Below are positions 1 to 7,402 of a stretch of DNA of 52,937 bases, one piece after another. The stretch is from NCBI RefSeq assembly GCF_900176505.1, contig NZ_FWYB01000023.1, forward strand, positions 1 to 52,937, given 5' to 3'. A model generated the notes under the pieces. That model was not told where the DNA came from. It was given only the letters and a program-made list of their open reading frames with translations, and searched no databases. The translations under genes and the position numbers were made by a program. Numbering within the stretch: the first letter of the stretch is position 1; each line of letters opens with the position of its first letter. The stretch is from Pedobacter nyackensis. Lineage in GTDB: Bacteria > Bacteroidota > Bacteroidia > Sphingobacteriales > Sphingobacteriaceae.

Positions 1-730
1 CCGCTTGTACCAGCAAAGTACCAATGATAGGTCCGGTGCAGGAGAAAGAGACTAAAGCAAGTGTTCCAGCCATAAAGAATAATCCGGCTAAACCACCTTT
101 ATCAGAGTTGGCATCCATTTTATTTACCCATGATGAAGGTAAGGTGATTTCGAATGCACCCAAAAAGGAAATGGCAAAGATCATCAACAACACAAAGAAA
201 AGGAAGTTGAATACCCCATTGGTAGAAAGGCTGTTTAGTGCATCAGCACCAAAGATCACAGTAACCAATAGTCCTAAAACTACATAGATTACAATGATCG
301 ACAGGCCATAAAATAAGGCCCGGCTTACTGCTTTGCCTTTTTCCCCACCTTTGGTGAAAAAGCTCACTGTAAGTGGCAACATCGGGAAGATACAAGGCAT
401 TAAAAGGGCTGCAAGACCACCAATAAAACCGGTGATAAAGATACCAATCAATGAGTTGTCTTCTTTTTGATCTGCAGGCTTATCTGTACCAGCTGTTACC
501 GCTGTTACTGTAGCAGAATCAGTTACCGCTTTAACCTCTGCTGTTGCAGTATCGATTTTAGTATCTTTTGCTGTATCTACGGCTGTTTCAGTGCCCATCT
601 CGGTAAAATCGAGATCAGCCGTTGAAGTATCAGCTTCCTGCGCTAATGTCAGGGTTGCAGAACCGAAAAATATAAAAAGTCCAATTACAAGTACACGAAG
701 ACTTATAAGGATATTGTGATTTAACTTCAT
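1..730 (-). CDS. DsbD-like thiol:disulfide interchange / CcdA-type membrane protein (3' end outside window)
   Basis: Reading from ATG at 730, the first 243 codons are visible and the frame is still open at base 1. A signal-like hydrophobic stretch ending near ALTLAQE is followed by a roughly 60-residue Thr/Ala/Asp-rich linker and then the membrane domain. The domain starts with GGLAALLMPCIFPMLPLTV (about residues 103-121) and later has FSCTGPIIG; these carry the paired cysteines that pass electrons across the membrane in the DsbD/CcdA family. An in-frame TAA lies just upstream, so the start is firm. The usual globular N-terminal DsbD alpha domain is absent. It begins 29 bases after the PLP-enzyme gene on the same strand, so the two may be co-transcribed. 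A C-terminal thioredoxin domain may lie outside the window. Confidence 0.85.
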   Translation of the reverse strand, partial: MKLNHNILISLRVLVIGLFIFFGSATLTLAQEADTSTADLDFTEMGTETAVDTAKDTKIDTATAEVKAVTDSATVTAVTAGTDKPADQKEDNSLIGIFITGFIGGLAALLMPCIFPMLPLTVSFFTKGGEKGKAVSRALFYGLSIIVIYVVLGLLVTVIFGADALNSLSTNGVFNFLFFVLLMIFAISFLGAFEITLPSSWVNKMDANSDKGGLAGLFFMAGTLALVSFSCTGPIIGTLLVQA

Positions 731-759
731 TAACAAACTGTTTTAAAGTAAAAAGTATA

Positions 760-1809
760 TTATTTTAAACGGCAAATTGGTTTGTATCCTGTAAACACAG
801 TATCAGTAGATAAGAATGAATCCTTAATGGTTTCTTCTTTTACCAGGTCAGTGCTCAGGTACTTTTTATTACTATCGCTTAAAATAGTAACTACTACTGC
901 ATCCGCTCCCATTTGCTCTTTTAATTTGATAGCTCCGATCACATTTGCACCTGAAGAAATACCTACTGCTAAACCAAGTTCTTTAGCTAATTTCTGTGCC
1001 ATGATAATTGCATCACCATCGTTAGCCTGAATCACTTCATCCAACTCATCAAGTTTTACAATTTCAGGAATAAACTCGTCAGAAATACCTTGAATACGGT
1101 GACTACCAACTTTATAACCGGTTGTTAAAGTCGGACTTTCCGCCGGCTCAAGCGGGTGAATTTTAATATTTGGGTTACGGGATTTCAATCCTTTACCAAC
1201 ACCCATTACGGTACCGCCAGTTCCAACACCTGCAACAAAAGCATCAGGAGTTAATCCGTTTAATTTTAGTTGCTCCCAGATCTCCATACCTGTCGTTTTC
1301 TCGTGAGCCTCTTCGTTATATTGATTTTCGAATTGTCTTGGTAAAAATACGCCACCTTCTTTAGCAAGGTCTTCGCACATTTTAATACTACCTAAAAAGC
1401 CACCTTCTTCTTTGCTGATCAGAATTACTTCTGCACCCATGCTTCTGATGATATCAATACGCTCTTTACTCAACCAGTTAGGCATGATAATTTTAACATT
1501 ATGACCTAAAGCTCTACCTATCGCGGCAAATGCAATCCCTGTGTTTCCACTGGTAGCTTCAATAATTGTATCACCTGGTTTAATAGCGCATGATTTATAA
1601 GCTTCGTACATAATGTTCAAAGCCATTCTATCTTTTACACTACCGGTAAGGTTGTAATGTTCGCACTTTACATAAATTTTTCCCGGTTTTCCTTTGTAAT
1701 CATACTGAAGTTCCAACATTGGCGTATTACCTACAAGGTGCCATAAGTGTTCGAATTTATTGGTAAGATCAGTAGTTAAGCAAGCCTGCTCTTTAGTTTC
1801 AACTAACAT
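760..1809 (-). CDS. PLP-dependent cysteine synthase / cystathionine beta-synthase family enzyme
   Basis: A 349-residue fold-type II PLP enzyme. GNTPML (about 27-32) opens the domain, SVKDR supplies the PLP lysine (K59), TSGNTG (86-91) is the substrate loop, GTGGT binds the PLP phosphate, and SSGAN lies near the C-terminus. The family makes cysteine from O-acetylserine and sulfide, or cystathionine from serine and homocysteine. Length and motifs do not decide between CysK, CysM and CBS-like roles, so no symbol is given. The C-terminal 40 residues (DSNKKYLSTDLVKEE onward) look like a short extension rather than a CBS pair. It lies upstream of the DsbD-like gene and is divergent from an Lrp/AsnC fragment that may once have regulated it. 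Confidence 0.88.
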   Translation of the reverse strand: MLVETKEQACLTTDLTNKFEHLWHLVGNTPMLELQYDYKGKPGKIYVKCEHYNLTGSVKDRMALNIMYEAYKSCAIKPGDTIIEATSGNTGIAFAAIGRALGHNVKIIMPNWLSKERIDIIRSMGAEVILISKEEGGFLGSIKMCEDLAKEGGVFLPRQFENQYNEEAHEKTTGMEIWEQLKLNGLTPDAFVAGVGTGGTVMGVGKGLKSRNPNIKIHPLEPAESPTLTTGYKVGSHRIQGISDEFIPEIVKLDELDEVIQANDGDAIIMAQKLAKELGLAVGISSGANVIGAIKLKEQMGADAVVVTILSDSNKKYLSTDLVKEETIKDSFLSTDTVFTGYKPICRLK

Positions 1810-1844
1810 GTTTATATTAATATTATTTCCGGTAAAAATCCATA

Positions 1845-2117
1845 ATGCAAGCTATAATAACAATGCTTACCTTTATTTCCGGAAATTTTACAGAAAAAAG
1901 ATCATATTTAATAATTTCTTTCAGTTTGACTAAAGAATTAATACTATTGGCTGTTTTTTTTTCGATCCCTACTTTTGTTTACAACAAAGAACTTGCCTTT
2001 AGGCTCAACAAATCCATTGCTACAGTACCTGAGCGGATCCGGCGACTAAAAGAGCAGGGCTATATTGTACTCTCGGAGACGAAGCGCGATACAGTTTATC
2101 CTTTGTATTTTTTTTAG
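1845..2117 (+). pseudogene. Decayed Lrp/AsnC-type regulator fragment
   Basis: The 90-codon frame starts with an unconvincing hydrophobic stretch. Residues about 46-73 (NKELAFRLNKSIATVPERIR, then RLKEQGYI) read like the recognition helix and wing of an Lrp/AsnC helix-turn-helix. The frame ends soon after, so the RAM ligand-binding domain of a normal (about 150-residue) regulator is missing. The upstream part does not read as the expected first helix in this frame, and a T9 tract near 1950-1959 may mark a frameshift. Its position divergent from an amino-acid enzyme is typical for Lrp regulators. It may also be expressed as a microprotein; pseudogene is the better guess. Confidence 0.5.
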
Positions 2118-2127
2118 GCTCAATCAA

Positions 2128-2838
2128 TCATAGCTCAGTTACCTTCAGGTTTCTGAAATGAATTTCTGCACCTTCAGATTCCAGGCACAAATAGCCTTTT
2201 TTTATGGTTGATTTACTGATGCCATTTACAAACTTCCCATTTACCGACAGTTTAATGGTACCATCTACACAAATCACTTTGTAGCTATTCCATTCTCCCT
2301 TCCCTTTGCACCGGTTTTCCACCGACTTACTACGGGTACCCCTTGGGTTATCCGGAACGGTCTCTACACCACCTACGCCAAAGAGTTCGCCATGCACATA
2401 GGCTATGGGCTGCTGCACACCATCTTTAGCATTTATATTGATCCAATCAAGTTCCAGCATCTGAACTTCTACTCCGCCCGGCAAGCGATTTTTCTCGCCA
2501 GGTTTCGCATCACTCCATACAAATACGCCCGAATTCCCTCCTGATTCCATATGCTTCCATTCTACTTCAAGTATGAAATTCTCATATATTTTTTCCGAAC
2601 GCATCACGCCAATAGGCTTTCCCTTGCAGATCAGTAATTCCTTTTCTCTTCTCCAGGTGTCCGGATCAGTATTTACATTGACCCAGGTGATGACCTTATC
2701 CCTGGAACGTCCTTTGACAACATCAGTTTCGACTTCTTTTCCAAACTGGATCGTACCGCTTTGAGCATACATGGTAGAAGCGCATACTAAAATCATAGAA
2801 AAGGCCATACCAATCCCATTTAATAATTTCATCGTCAT
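2128..2838 (-). CDS. Exported DUF1080 (3-keto-disaccharide hydrolase-like) protein
   Basis: A 236-residue protein with an N-terminal signal peptide (cleavage near TMYAQS) and a concanavalin-like beta-sandwich of the DUF1080 type: LLICKGKPIGVMRSEKIYEN, ILEVEWKHMESGGNSGVFVW, GVEVQMLELD and the closing GYLCLESEGAEIHFRNLKV. Family members include hydrolases of 3-keto-glycosides and carbohydrate-binding relatives. It begins 18 bases after the Gfo/Idh/MocA gene on the same strand, so the two are probably co-transcribed; this pairing is common in Bacteroidota. ATG at 2838 and ATG at 2832 are both possible; the second gives a cleaner signal peptide. No lipobox cysteine is evident, so it is probably periplasmic. 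Confidence 0.85.
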   Translation of the reverse strand: MTMKLLNGIGMAFSMILVCASTMYAQSGTIQFGKEVETDVVKGRSRDKVITWVNVNTDPDTWRREKELLICKGKPIGVMRSEKIYENFILEVEWKHMESGGNSGVFVWSDAKPGEKNRLPGGVEVQMLELDWININAKDGVQQPIAYVHGELFGVGGVETVPDNPRGTRSKSVENRCKGKGEWNSYKVICVDGTIKLSVNGKFVNGISKSTIKKGYLCLESEGAEIHFRNLKVTEL

Positions 2839-2856
2839 TATTTTTAGCGGTAAGAA

Positions 2857-4161
2857 TTAAATGATTTTAGTAGATCCTGGCAATGCAACCGGCAGGTCAT
2901 CCCATTTAAGGTCCCAGTTATAATCCTCTATTTTTGGTCCAAGTGCAATATTTGAATTTAATGCCTGCTCGAAAGTAACGGTCTGCCCGCTATATGCCGC
3001 CATCCTTGCCCAGATGGACAACAAGGTGCTATGTGCCATAAATTCACCGTTATTGATTGGCTTTCCACTACGGATAGAAGCAAAAAGTTCGTCATGCTGA
3101 GTCTGATACATGTTCTTCTTTTCCCCCTCGTACTTCCATGGATTTTTTCCAGATATCTCGTACCGCGTACCAACATTCACAAAGGCACTGCCATCGGTTC
3201 CCAATACATCAACTGTATTACGATGTGAGGTACCTTCCTGCTGCCTGCAGAAATGAAACCCTTTTGCACCATTCGCATACTCAAACTCTACAGCAAAATG
3301 GTCGTAAATATTGCCATAAATTTCATCAACACGAACTTGTCGCCCACCGGTACCTGTTGCACGAAGCGGCATTTTATCGCCCATTACCCACGACATCATA
3401 TCCAGACTATGCACAGCTTGTTCTACAATAAAATCGCCAGAAAGCCAGTTGTGATAATGCCAGTTACGCAATTTATAAGTCAGGTCGTTCCAGTTTGGCT
3501 GGCGGGGATTAGACCAGTTCCCCGACCCATTTCTAAAGGTAGAAATGGTTTTAATCTCACCCAGATCGCCATTTAAAACACGGCTGAATACACCCCTGCT
3601 TGGCAGGTCGTACCTAAAGCAAAACCCTGAAACCAATGCCAGGTTCTTTTCCTGCGCTTTTTTTGCGGCATCCAAGACTTTACGGATACCCGGTGCATCA
3701 ACAGCTACCGGCTTTTCGCAAAAAACATGTTTACCGGCATGGATAGCCGCAGTGAGCTGATCTGGTCTGAATGCAGGTGGGGTGGTCAGCAAAACCACAT
3801 CTACACCTGAATCTATTACTTTCTGATAAGCATCAAAGCCAATAAACTTTCTTTTCTTATCTACTTTAACTCTTTTGGCATCAATGATGGTCAGCGCATT
3901 GAAAGCCGTTTCAAGTCTATCTTCAAAAATATCTCCTAAAGCAGTAATTACAACGTCAGGATCTGCCGCCAATGCCTGTGCCGCAGCACCGGTCCCACGC
4001 CCTCCACACCCAATCAAACCGACCTTGATGGTTGATTTTGTTGAAGAGAATAATGGGGAGGCAAAACCCGTCTGATAAGCCAGCGTGCTTCCCAGCAATA
4101 CTATGCCCGACTTCTTTAAAAAAGCTCTGCGGTCGGCAGCGTGTAAATCATTAGTTTTCAT
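2857..4161 (-). CDS. Exported Gfo/Idh/MocA family oxidoreductase
   Basis: A 434-residue NAD(P)-dependent dehydrogenase of the Gfo/Idh/MocA family. It opens with a twin-arginine signal (RRAFLKKSG, about 11-19), implying folded, cofactor-loaded export. The Rossmann motif GLIGCGGRGTGA follows near residue 50 and the family EKP motif occurs as FCEKPVAV near 150. The C-terminal half has the usual open beta-sheet region with substrate residues (HYHNWLSGDFIVEQAVHSLD). Family members oxidise or reduce sugars and cyclitols; several Bacteroidota homologues next to DUF1080 act on C3 of glycosides. Operon partner of the DUF1080 gene. An 8-bp inverted repeat lies just upstream of the start (4166-4190). 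Confidence 0.88.
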   Translation of the reverse strand: MKTNDLHAADRRAFLKKSGIVLLGSTLAYQTGFASPLFSSTKSTIKVGLIGCGGRGTGAAAQALAADPDVVITALGDIFEDRLETAFNALTIIDAKRVKVDKKRKFIGFDAYQKVIDSGVDVVLLTTPPAFRPDQLTAAIHAGKHVFCEKPVAVDAPGIRKVLDAAKKAQEKNLALVSGFCFRYDLPSRGVFSRVLNGDLGEIKTISTFRNGSGNWSNPRQPNWNDLTYKLRNWHYHNWLSGDFIVEQAVHSLDMMSWVMGDKMPLRATGTGGRQVRVDEIYGNIYDHFAVEFEYANGAKGFHFCRQQEGTSHRNTVDVLGTDGSAFVNVGTRYEISGKNPWKYEGEKKNMYQTQHDELFASIRSGKPINNGEFMAHSTLLSIWARMAAYSGQTVTFEQALNSNIALGPKIEDYNWDLKWDDLPVALPGSTKII

Positions 4162-4165
4162 TGCG

Positions 4166-4190
4166 TTTAGGTTTTTTGTGTGAACCTAAA
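4166..4190. promoter_or_regulatory. Inverted repeat upstream of the oxidoreductase gene
   Basis: TTTAGGTT (4166-4173) and AACCTAAA (4183-4190) form a perfect 8-bp inverted repeat with a 9-nt spacer, starting 5 bases before the ATG at 4161. It could be an operator or a 5'-leader hairpin. No regulator can be assigned. Confidence 0.4.
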
Positions 4191-4229
4191 AATAGGAAAA
4201 TATTTTATTCTTCGCAAAATCAGAATCCC

Positions 4230-5456
4230 CTAAACTTTCCGCTTACCTTCTATATTTGGCAAAAGTCCGGTTATAACTCCTATCAAAGGCAGGAAAGCAC
4301 AGATCCGAAATACATATTCGATGCTGGTCTGATCGGCTAATTTACCAAGAAGAGCAGAACCTAAACCACCCATACCGAAGGCAAAACCAAAAAATAATCC
4401 GGCGATCATGCCTACTTTTCCGGGAATCAGTTCAGTAGCATAAACCAATATGGCCGAGAAGGCTGATGCAATGATTACCCCAATGATTACCGACAATACC
4501 CCTGTCCAGAACAGAGACACAAATGGCAACAATAGCGTAAAGGGAGCTGCACCAAGTATCGATATCCAGATAATGTATTTCCTACCGAAACGATCACCCA
4601 ATGGACCACCTATTAACGTTCCCGCAGCAACAGCACCTAAAAAGGCAAACAAATAAACCTGCGATTGTTGTACGGAAACATGAAACTTATCAATAAGATA
4701 AAAAGTATAATAGCTGGTCATAGAGGCCATATAAAAGTACTTAGAAAAGATCAGCACCAATAATACTCCCATTGCAAGGATTACACGCTTCTTTGTAAAA
4801 GTATGCTTCGTCTCTTCTGTAATGATGTGCTTACTTTTTGCTTTAAGCATCAGCTGTTGCTGGTACCATTTGGCCACTCTGGATAACACAACGATTCCTA
4901 GAATGGCGATCAGCGAAAACCAAACGATATACAATTGTCCGTTAGGCACCACAATAAGCGCAGCTAGTAAAGGTCCTATTGCACTTCCCGCATTTCCACC
5001 TAATTGAAAAATAGATTGGGCTAATCCCTTTTTACCACCTGAAGCCAAATGCGCAACCCTTGAAGATTCCGGATGAAATATGGATGAACCGATACCAATC
5101 AAACTCACAGCAAATAGAATATTAATAAAACTGTTGGCAAAAGATACCGCTACAAGACCTACAAGCGTAAAAGCCATAGCTATAGCCAGAGAATAAGGGC
5201 GCGGCTTCTTGTCTGTATAAAAACCAATAAAAGGTTGTAAAATTGATGCCGTAAGCTGATAGGTTAAGGTAATGAGTCCTATTTGCGTAAAACTAAGACT
5301 GAATTTCTCCTTCAATATCGGATATACAGCGGGAATAACAGCCTGCAACATATCGTTAAGCAGGTGTGTAAAACTAATGGTAAATAATATAGAGAAAACT
5401 GTTTGTTGCGCCAGTTGCTTAGGATCAATGGTAGAGGTAGTAGCTGTTTCTTTCAT
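4230..5456 (-). CDS. MFS transporter, Fsr (fosmidomycin-resistance-like) subfamily
   Basis: A 408-residue carrier with about 12 hydrophobic segments. The N-terminal run SFTHLLNDMLQAVIPAVYPI, then FSLSFTQIGLITLTYQL and IGFYTDKKPRPYS, closely resembles E. coli Fsr as remembered. The loop motif GGPLGDRFGRK (about 280-290) is the MFS signature. Despite the subfamily name, the physiological substrate is not evident. The gene begins 3 bases after a FadR/GntR regulator and lies 68 bases upstream of a sugar-type oxidoreductase, which suggests uptake or efflux of a carbohydrate-related compound. It should not be reported as an antibiotic-resistance gene on this evidence. Confidence 0.85.
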   Translation of the reverse strand: MKETATTSTIDPKQLAQQTVFSILFTISFTHLLNDMLQAVIPAVYPILKEKFSLSFTQIGLITLTYQLTASILQPFIGFYTDKKPRPYSLAIAMAFTLVGLVAVSFANSFINILFAVSLIGIGSSIFHPESSRVAHLASGGKKGLAQSIFQLGGNAGSAIGPLLAALIVVPNGQLYIVWFSLIAILGIVVLSRVAKWYQQQLMLKAKSKHIITEETKHTFTKKRVILAMGVLLVLIFSKYFYMASMTSYYTFYLIDKFHVSVQQSQVYLFAFLGAVAAGTLIGGPLGDRFGRKYIIWISILGAAPFTLLLPFVSLFWTGVLSVIIGVIIASAFSAILVYATELIPGKVGMIAGLFFGFAFGMGGLGSALLGKLADQTSIEYVFRICAFLPLIGVITGLLPNIEGKRKV

Positions 5457-5459
5457 TTT

Positions 5460-6116
5460 TTATTGGGATACATGTCCGGTTATTTTTGCAGCAACGCTCC
5501 ATGCTTTCTTTGCATCGCCGGCAATAATACTTTTTAACAATTGTTCATGGATATTATAGGTCTCTTCAAATACTGCAGCATCGGGATGGGTCTGCAGAAA
5601 CCAGTTTTTTAGATGTATGGAAACAGATCTATAAAGATCTGCCAGAATTTCGTTTTTAGAAGCTTCAGCTATCGCGATGTGAAACTGTACATCCGCCTCG
5701 ATACAGTCTTCGATTAAACCGGCCGCAGCCGCTCTTTTTCTATTTTCAAGATGCCCCCTGATGGCAATAATATCTGAATCTGTCCGATAAAGGGCTGCCT
5801 TTTCTGCAATTTTCATTTCCAGCAGCTGTCTTATTTCGTCCAGATCCTGGACCTTGGCCCGTTTTAACCTTTGGTCCATGGGCTCCCTGTTGCTGGTAGA
5901 CTGCTCCACAAAGGTACCTATCCCCTGTTGCACCCTAAGCAAACCTGAATTCGCCAATATCTTTATGGCCTCCCTAATGGTAGATCTACCTACACCAAAG
6001 CTTTTCATCAATTCAGGCTCAATAGGTAATTTTTCATTTACCCTATATTTCCCTGAAGAAATTTGCTCTTGTATTCTGGAGGCGACTTCGTCCGCAAGTG
6101 ATTTTTTCCTGATCAA
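5460..6116 (-). CDS. FadR/GntR family transcriptional regulator
   Basis: A 218-residue protein with an N-terminal GntR winged helix (SLADEVASRIQEQISSGKY, KLPIEPELMKSFGVGRSTIR, GLLRVQQGIGTFV; about 6-70). An all-helical FCD ligand-binding domain follows (about 90-215), with a probable metal/ligand histidine set in VQFHIAIAEASKN and the late HEQLLKSIIAGD. The frame starts with TTG at 6116; no later ATG keeps the first helix, so TTG is preferred. It is first in line before the MFS gene (3-base gap). FCD regulators usually respond to sugar acids or organic acids and repress their own operon. A promoter and a palindrome just upstream fit autoregulation. Confidence 0.88.
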   Translation of the reverse strand: MIRKKSLADEVASRIQEQISSGKYRVNEKLPIEPELMKSFGVGRSTIREAIKILANSGLLRVQQGIGTFVEQSTSNREPMDQRLKRAKVQDLDEIRQLLEMKIAEKAALYRTDSDIIAIRGHLENRKRAAAAGLIEDCIEADVQFHIAIAEASKNEILADLYRSVSIHLKNWFLQTHPDAAVFEETYNIHEQLLKSIIAGDAKKAWSVAAKITGHVSQ

Positions 6117-6129
6117 ATTACTAATATTA

Positions 6130-6152
6130 ATTCATCATATCATCAGATGAAT
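6130..6152. promoter_or_regulatory. Candidate operator of the GntR regulator
   Basis: ATTCATC (6130-6136) and GATGAAT (6146-6152) form a perfect 7-bp inverted repeat with a 9-nt spacer. It starts 14 bases upstream of the regulator's TTG start and covers the transcription start predicted from the adjacent minus-strand promoter. That placement fits negative autoregulation. Spacer and arm length are plausible for a GntR dimer site, but the assignment is inferred. Confidence 0.5.
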
Positions 6153-6154
6153 TT

Positions 6155-6182
6155 CAAAGGTATGAATTTCTTTTATATCAAA
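6155..6182 (-). promoter_or_regulatory. Bacteroidota-type promoter of the GntR-MFS transcription unit
   Basis: On the minus strand a TTTG (-33 type, 6179-6182) is followed after 16 nt by TACCTTTG (6155-6162), matching the TAnnTTTG -7 element of Bacteroidota sigma-70. Predicted transcription start is near 6148. Confidence 0.5.
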
Positions 6183-6238
6183 CCACTTACTGAATTTAAA
6201 TTTGCTATATAATCACGAATTTTTAACTTTCAGAGTAC

Positions 6239-6246
6239 TATATTTG
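6239..6246 (+). promoter_or_regulatory. TAnnTTTG -7 element upstream of the HAD phosphatase
   Basis: TATATTTG at 6239-6246 matches the Bacteroidota -7 consensus, 58 bases before the ATG at 6305. No good -33 TTG is seen at the right distance. The string ATTTGCTATA also occurs 42 bases earlier (6200-6209), forming a direct repeat around the promoter. Confidence 0.35.
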
Positions 6247-6304
6247 CTATACCTAAAAGGGACATTTTTTATTATTTTCAAAAACAACGCATAGCATAAA
6301 ATAT

Positions 6305-7078
6305 ATGAAACACGGACTTTTGATTGACATGGACGGTGTCATTTATAGCGGAGAAAATTTAATTGAAGGGGCAGATAGGTTTATAGACAACTTACTCAAA
6401 AATGATATTCCCTTCACATTCATGACCAACAACAGTCAGCGCACCAGACTTGATGCCGTACGGAAATTGAAACTTCTTGGTATAGAGGTAACAGAAAACC
6501 ATATTTACACCAGCGCTATGGCCACTGGAAAATTTCTGGGTGATCAGGGAAAACACGGAACAGCATATGTTTTGGGTGAAGGAGGTTTACTAACCAGCTT
6601 ACATGAAAATGGTATTAGCCTGGTTAACACCGATCCTGAATTTGTTGTTTTAGGAGAAGGTAGGAACTTTACATTGGAGATGGTTCAGCGCGCGGTAGAC
6701 ATGATTCTGGCTGGTGCAAAATTCATCACAACCAACAGAGACCCCTCGCCTAAAAAACCAGGCTGGAGCAATTTAGGTATTGCAGCTACTACCGCGATGA
6801 TTGAAGAAGCCACAGGCCGAAAAGCTTTTGTAATTGGCAAACCCAGTCCGGTAATGATGCGATCGGCACGTAAATATTTAGGTCTGGAAACAGCAGAAAC
6901 AACCGTGGTTGGCGACACCATGGAGACAGATATTCAAGGTGGCGTACAAATGGGTTACAAAACCATATTGGTACTCTCAGGTATTGCTAAAAAGGAACAC
7001 CTGAGTCATTATGCTTTTAAGCCAGATTTAATAGTAAGCTCGGTTGATCAGATTGATTTTCCACTAAAGTGGTGGTAA
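6305..7078 (+). CDS. HAD-IIA family hydrolase (NagD-like sugar/nucleotide phosphatase)
   Basis: A 257-residue HAD phosphatase of subfamily IIA. Motif I is DMDGVIYSGE (nucleophile and acid Asp near 8 and 10), motif II is MTNNSQRTR, the lysine motif is VIGKPSPVMM, and motif IV is VVGDTMETDI. The C2-type cap domain lies between motif II and the lysine. Relatives include NagD and 4-nitrophenyl phosphatases acting on nucleoside mono- or sugar phosphates; the real substrate is unknown. It is monocistronic by position, with its own -7 element, and is followed by a hairpin at 7110-7147. Confidence 0.88.
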   Translation: MKHGLLIDMDGVIYSGENLIEGADRFIDNLLKNDIPFTFMTNNSQRTRLDAVRKLKLLGIEVTENHIYTSAMATGKFLGDQGKHGTAYVLGEGGLLTSLHENGISLVNTDPEFVVLGEGRNFTLEMVQRAVDMILAGAKFITTNRDPSPKKPGWSNLGIAATTAMIEEATGRKAFVIGKPSPVMMRSARKYLGLETAETTVVGDTMETDIQGGVQMGYKTILVLSGIAKKEHLSHYAFKPDLIVSSVDQIDFPLKWW

Positions 7079-7402
7079 TATTATACAAATATTTAGTGTT
7101 AAACACAAAGCCATACCAACGAACAGTACCCTGTACATTGGTATGGCCTAATTGTTTCGTATGCCGACATTTGTTTAAATGTCTACTCAACTTATATATA
7201 TAACCGACACCAATATTATATATTATTCTCCCTTTTCCGGAAGATAATCAACAAAAGAACCCCATATTTTTATGAGGTTTTCTTGCCCTGGAATACCCCT
7301 GTGCGTTTTTTCCAACCTTTCAGTTAAAATTCTTCTTTAAATTCAATTAATACAATATTTTGGGTATATTAGATCTACTCCTTATTGAATATATTGAATC
7401 AT
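7079..7402. other. Intergenic stretch between HAD phosphatase and sensor kinase
   Basis: About 320 bases without a convincing gene. It contains the strong hairpin at 7110-7147 and an imperfect AACC/GGTT dyad around 7257-7278. The rest is AT-rich and probably holds the sensor kinase promoter, but no good TTG/TAnnTTTG pair was found. Confidence 0.5.
7110..7147. terminator. Perfect 10-bp hairpin after the HAD gene
   Basis: GCCATACCAA (7110-7119) pairs with TTGGTATGGC (7138-7147). The 18-nt loop contains a small internal ACAG/CTGT pairing. It starts 31 bases after the stop codon. No T-run follows, so it may be a processing or stability hairpin rather than an intrinsic terminator. Confidence 0.45.

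Noticed and set aside
4230..5456. MFS gene reported as a fosmidomycin-resistance determinant
   Set aside because: Subfamily resemblance to Fsr is not evidence of resistance, and the genomic context is a sugar-type operon.
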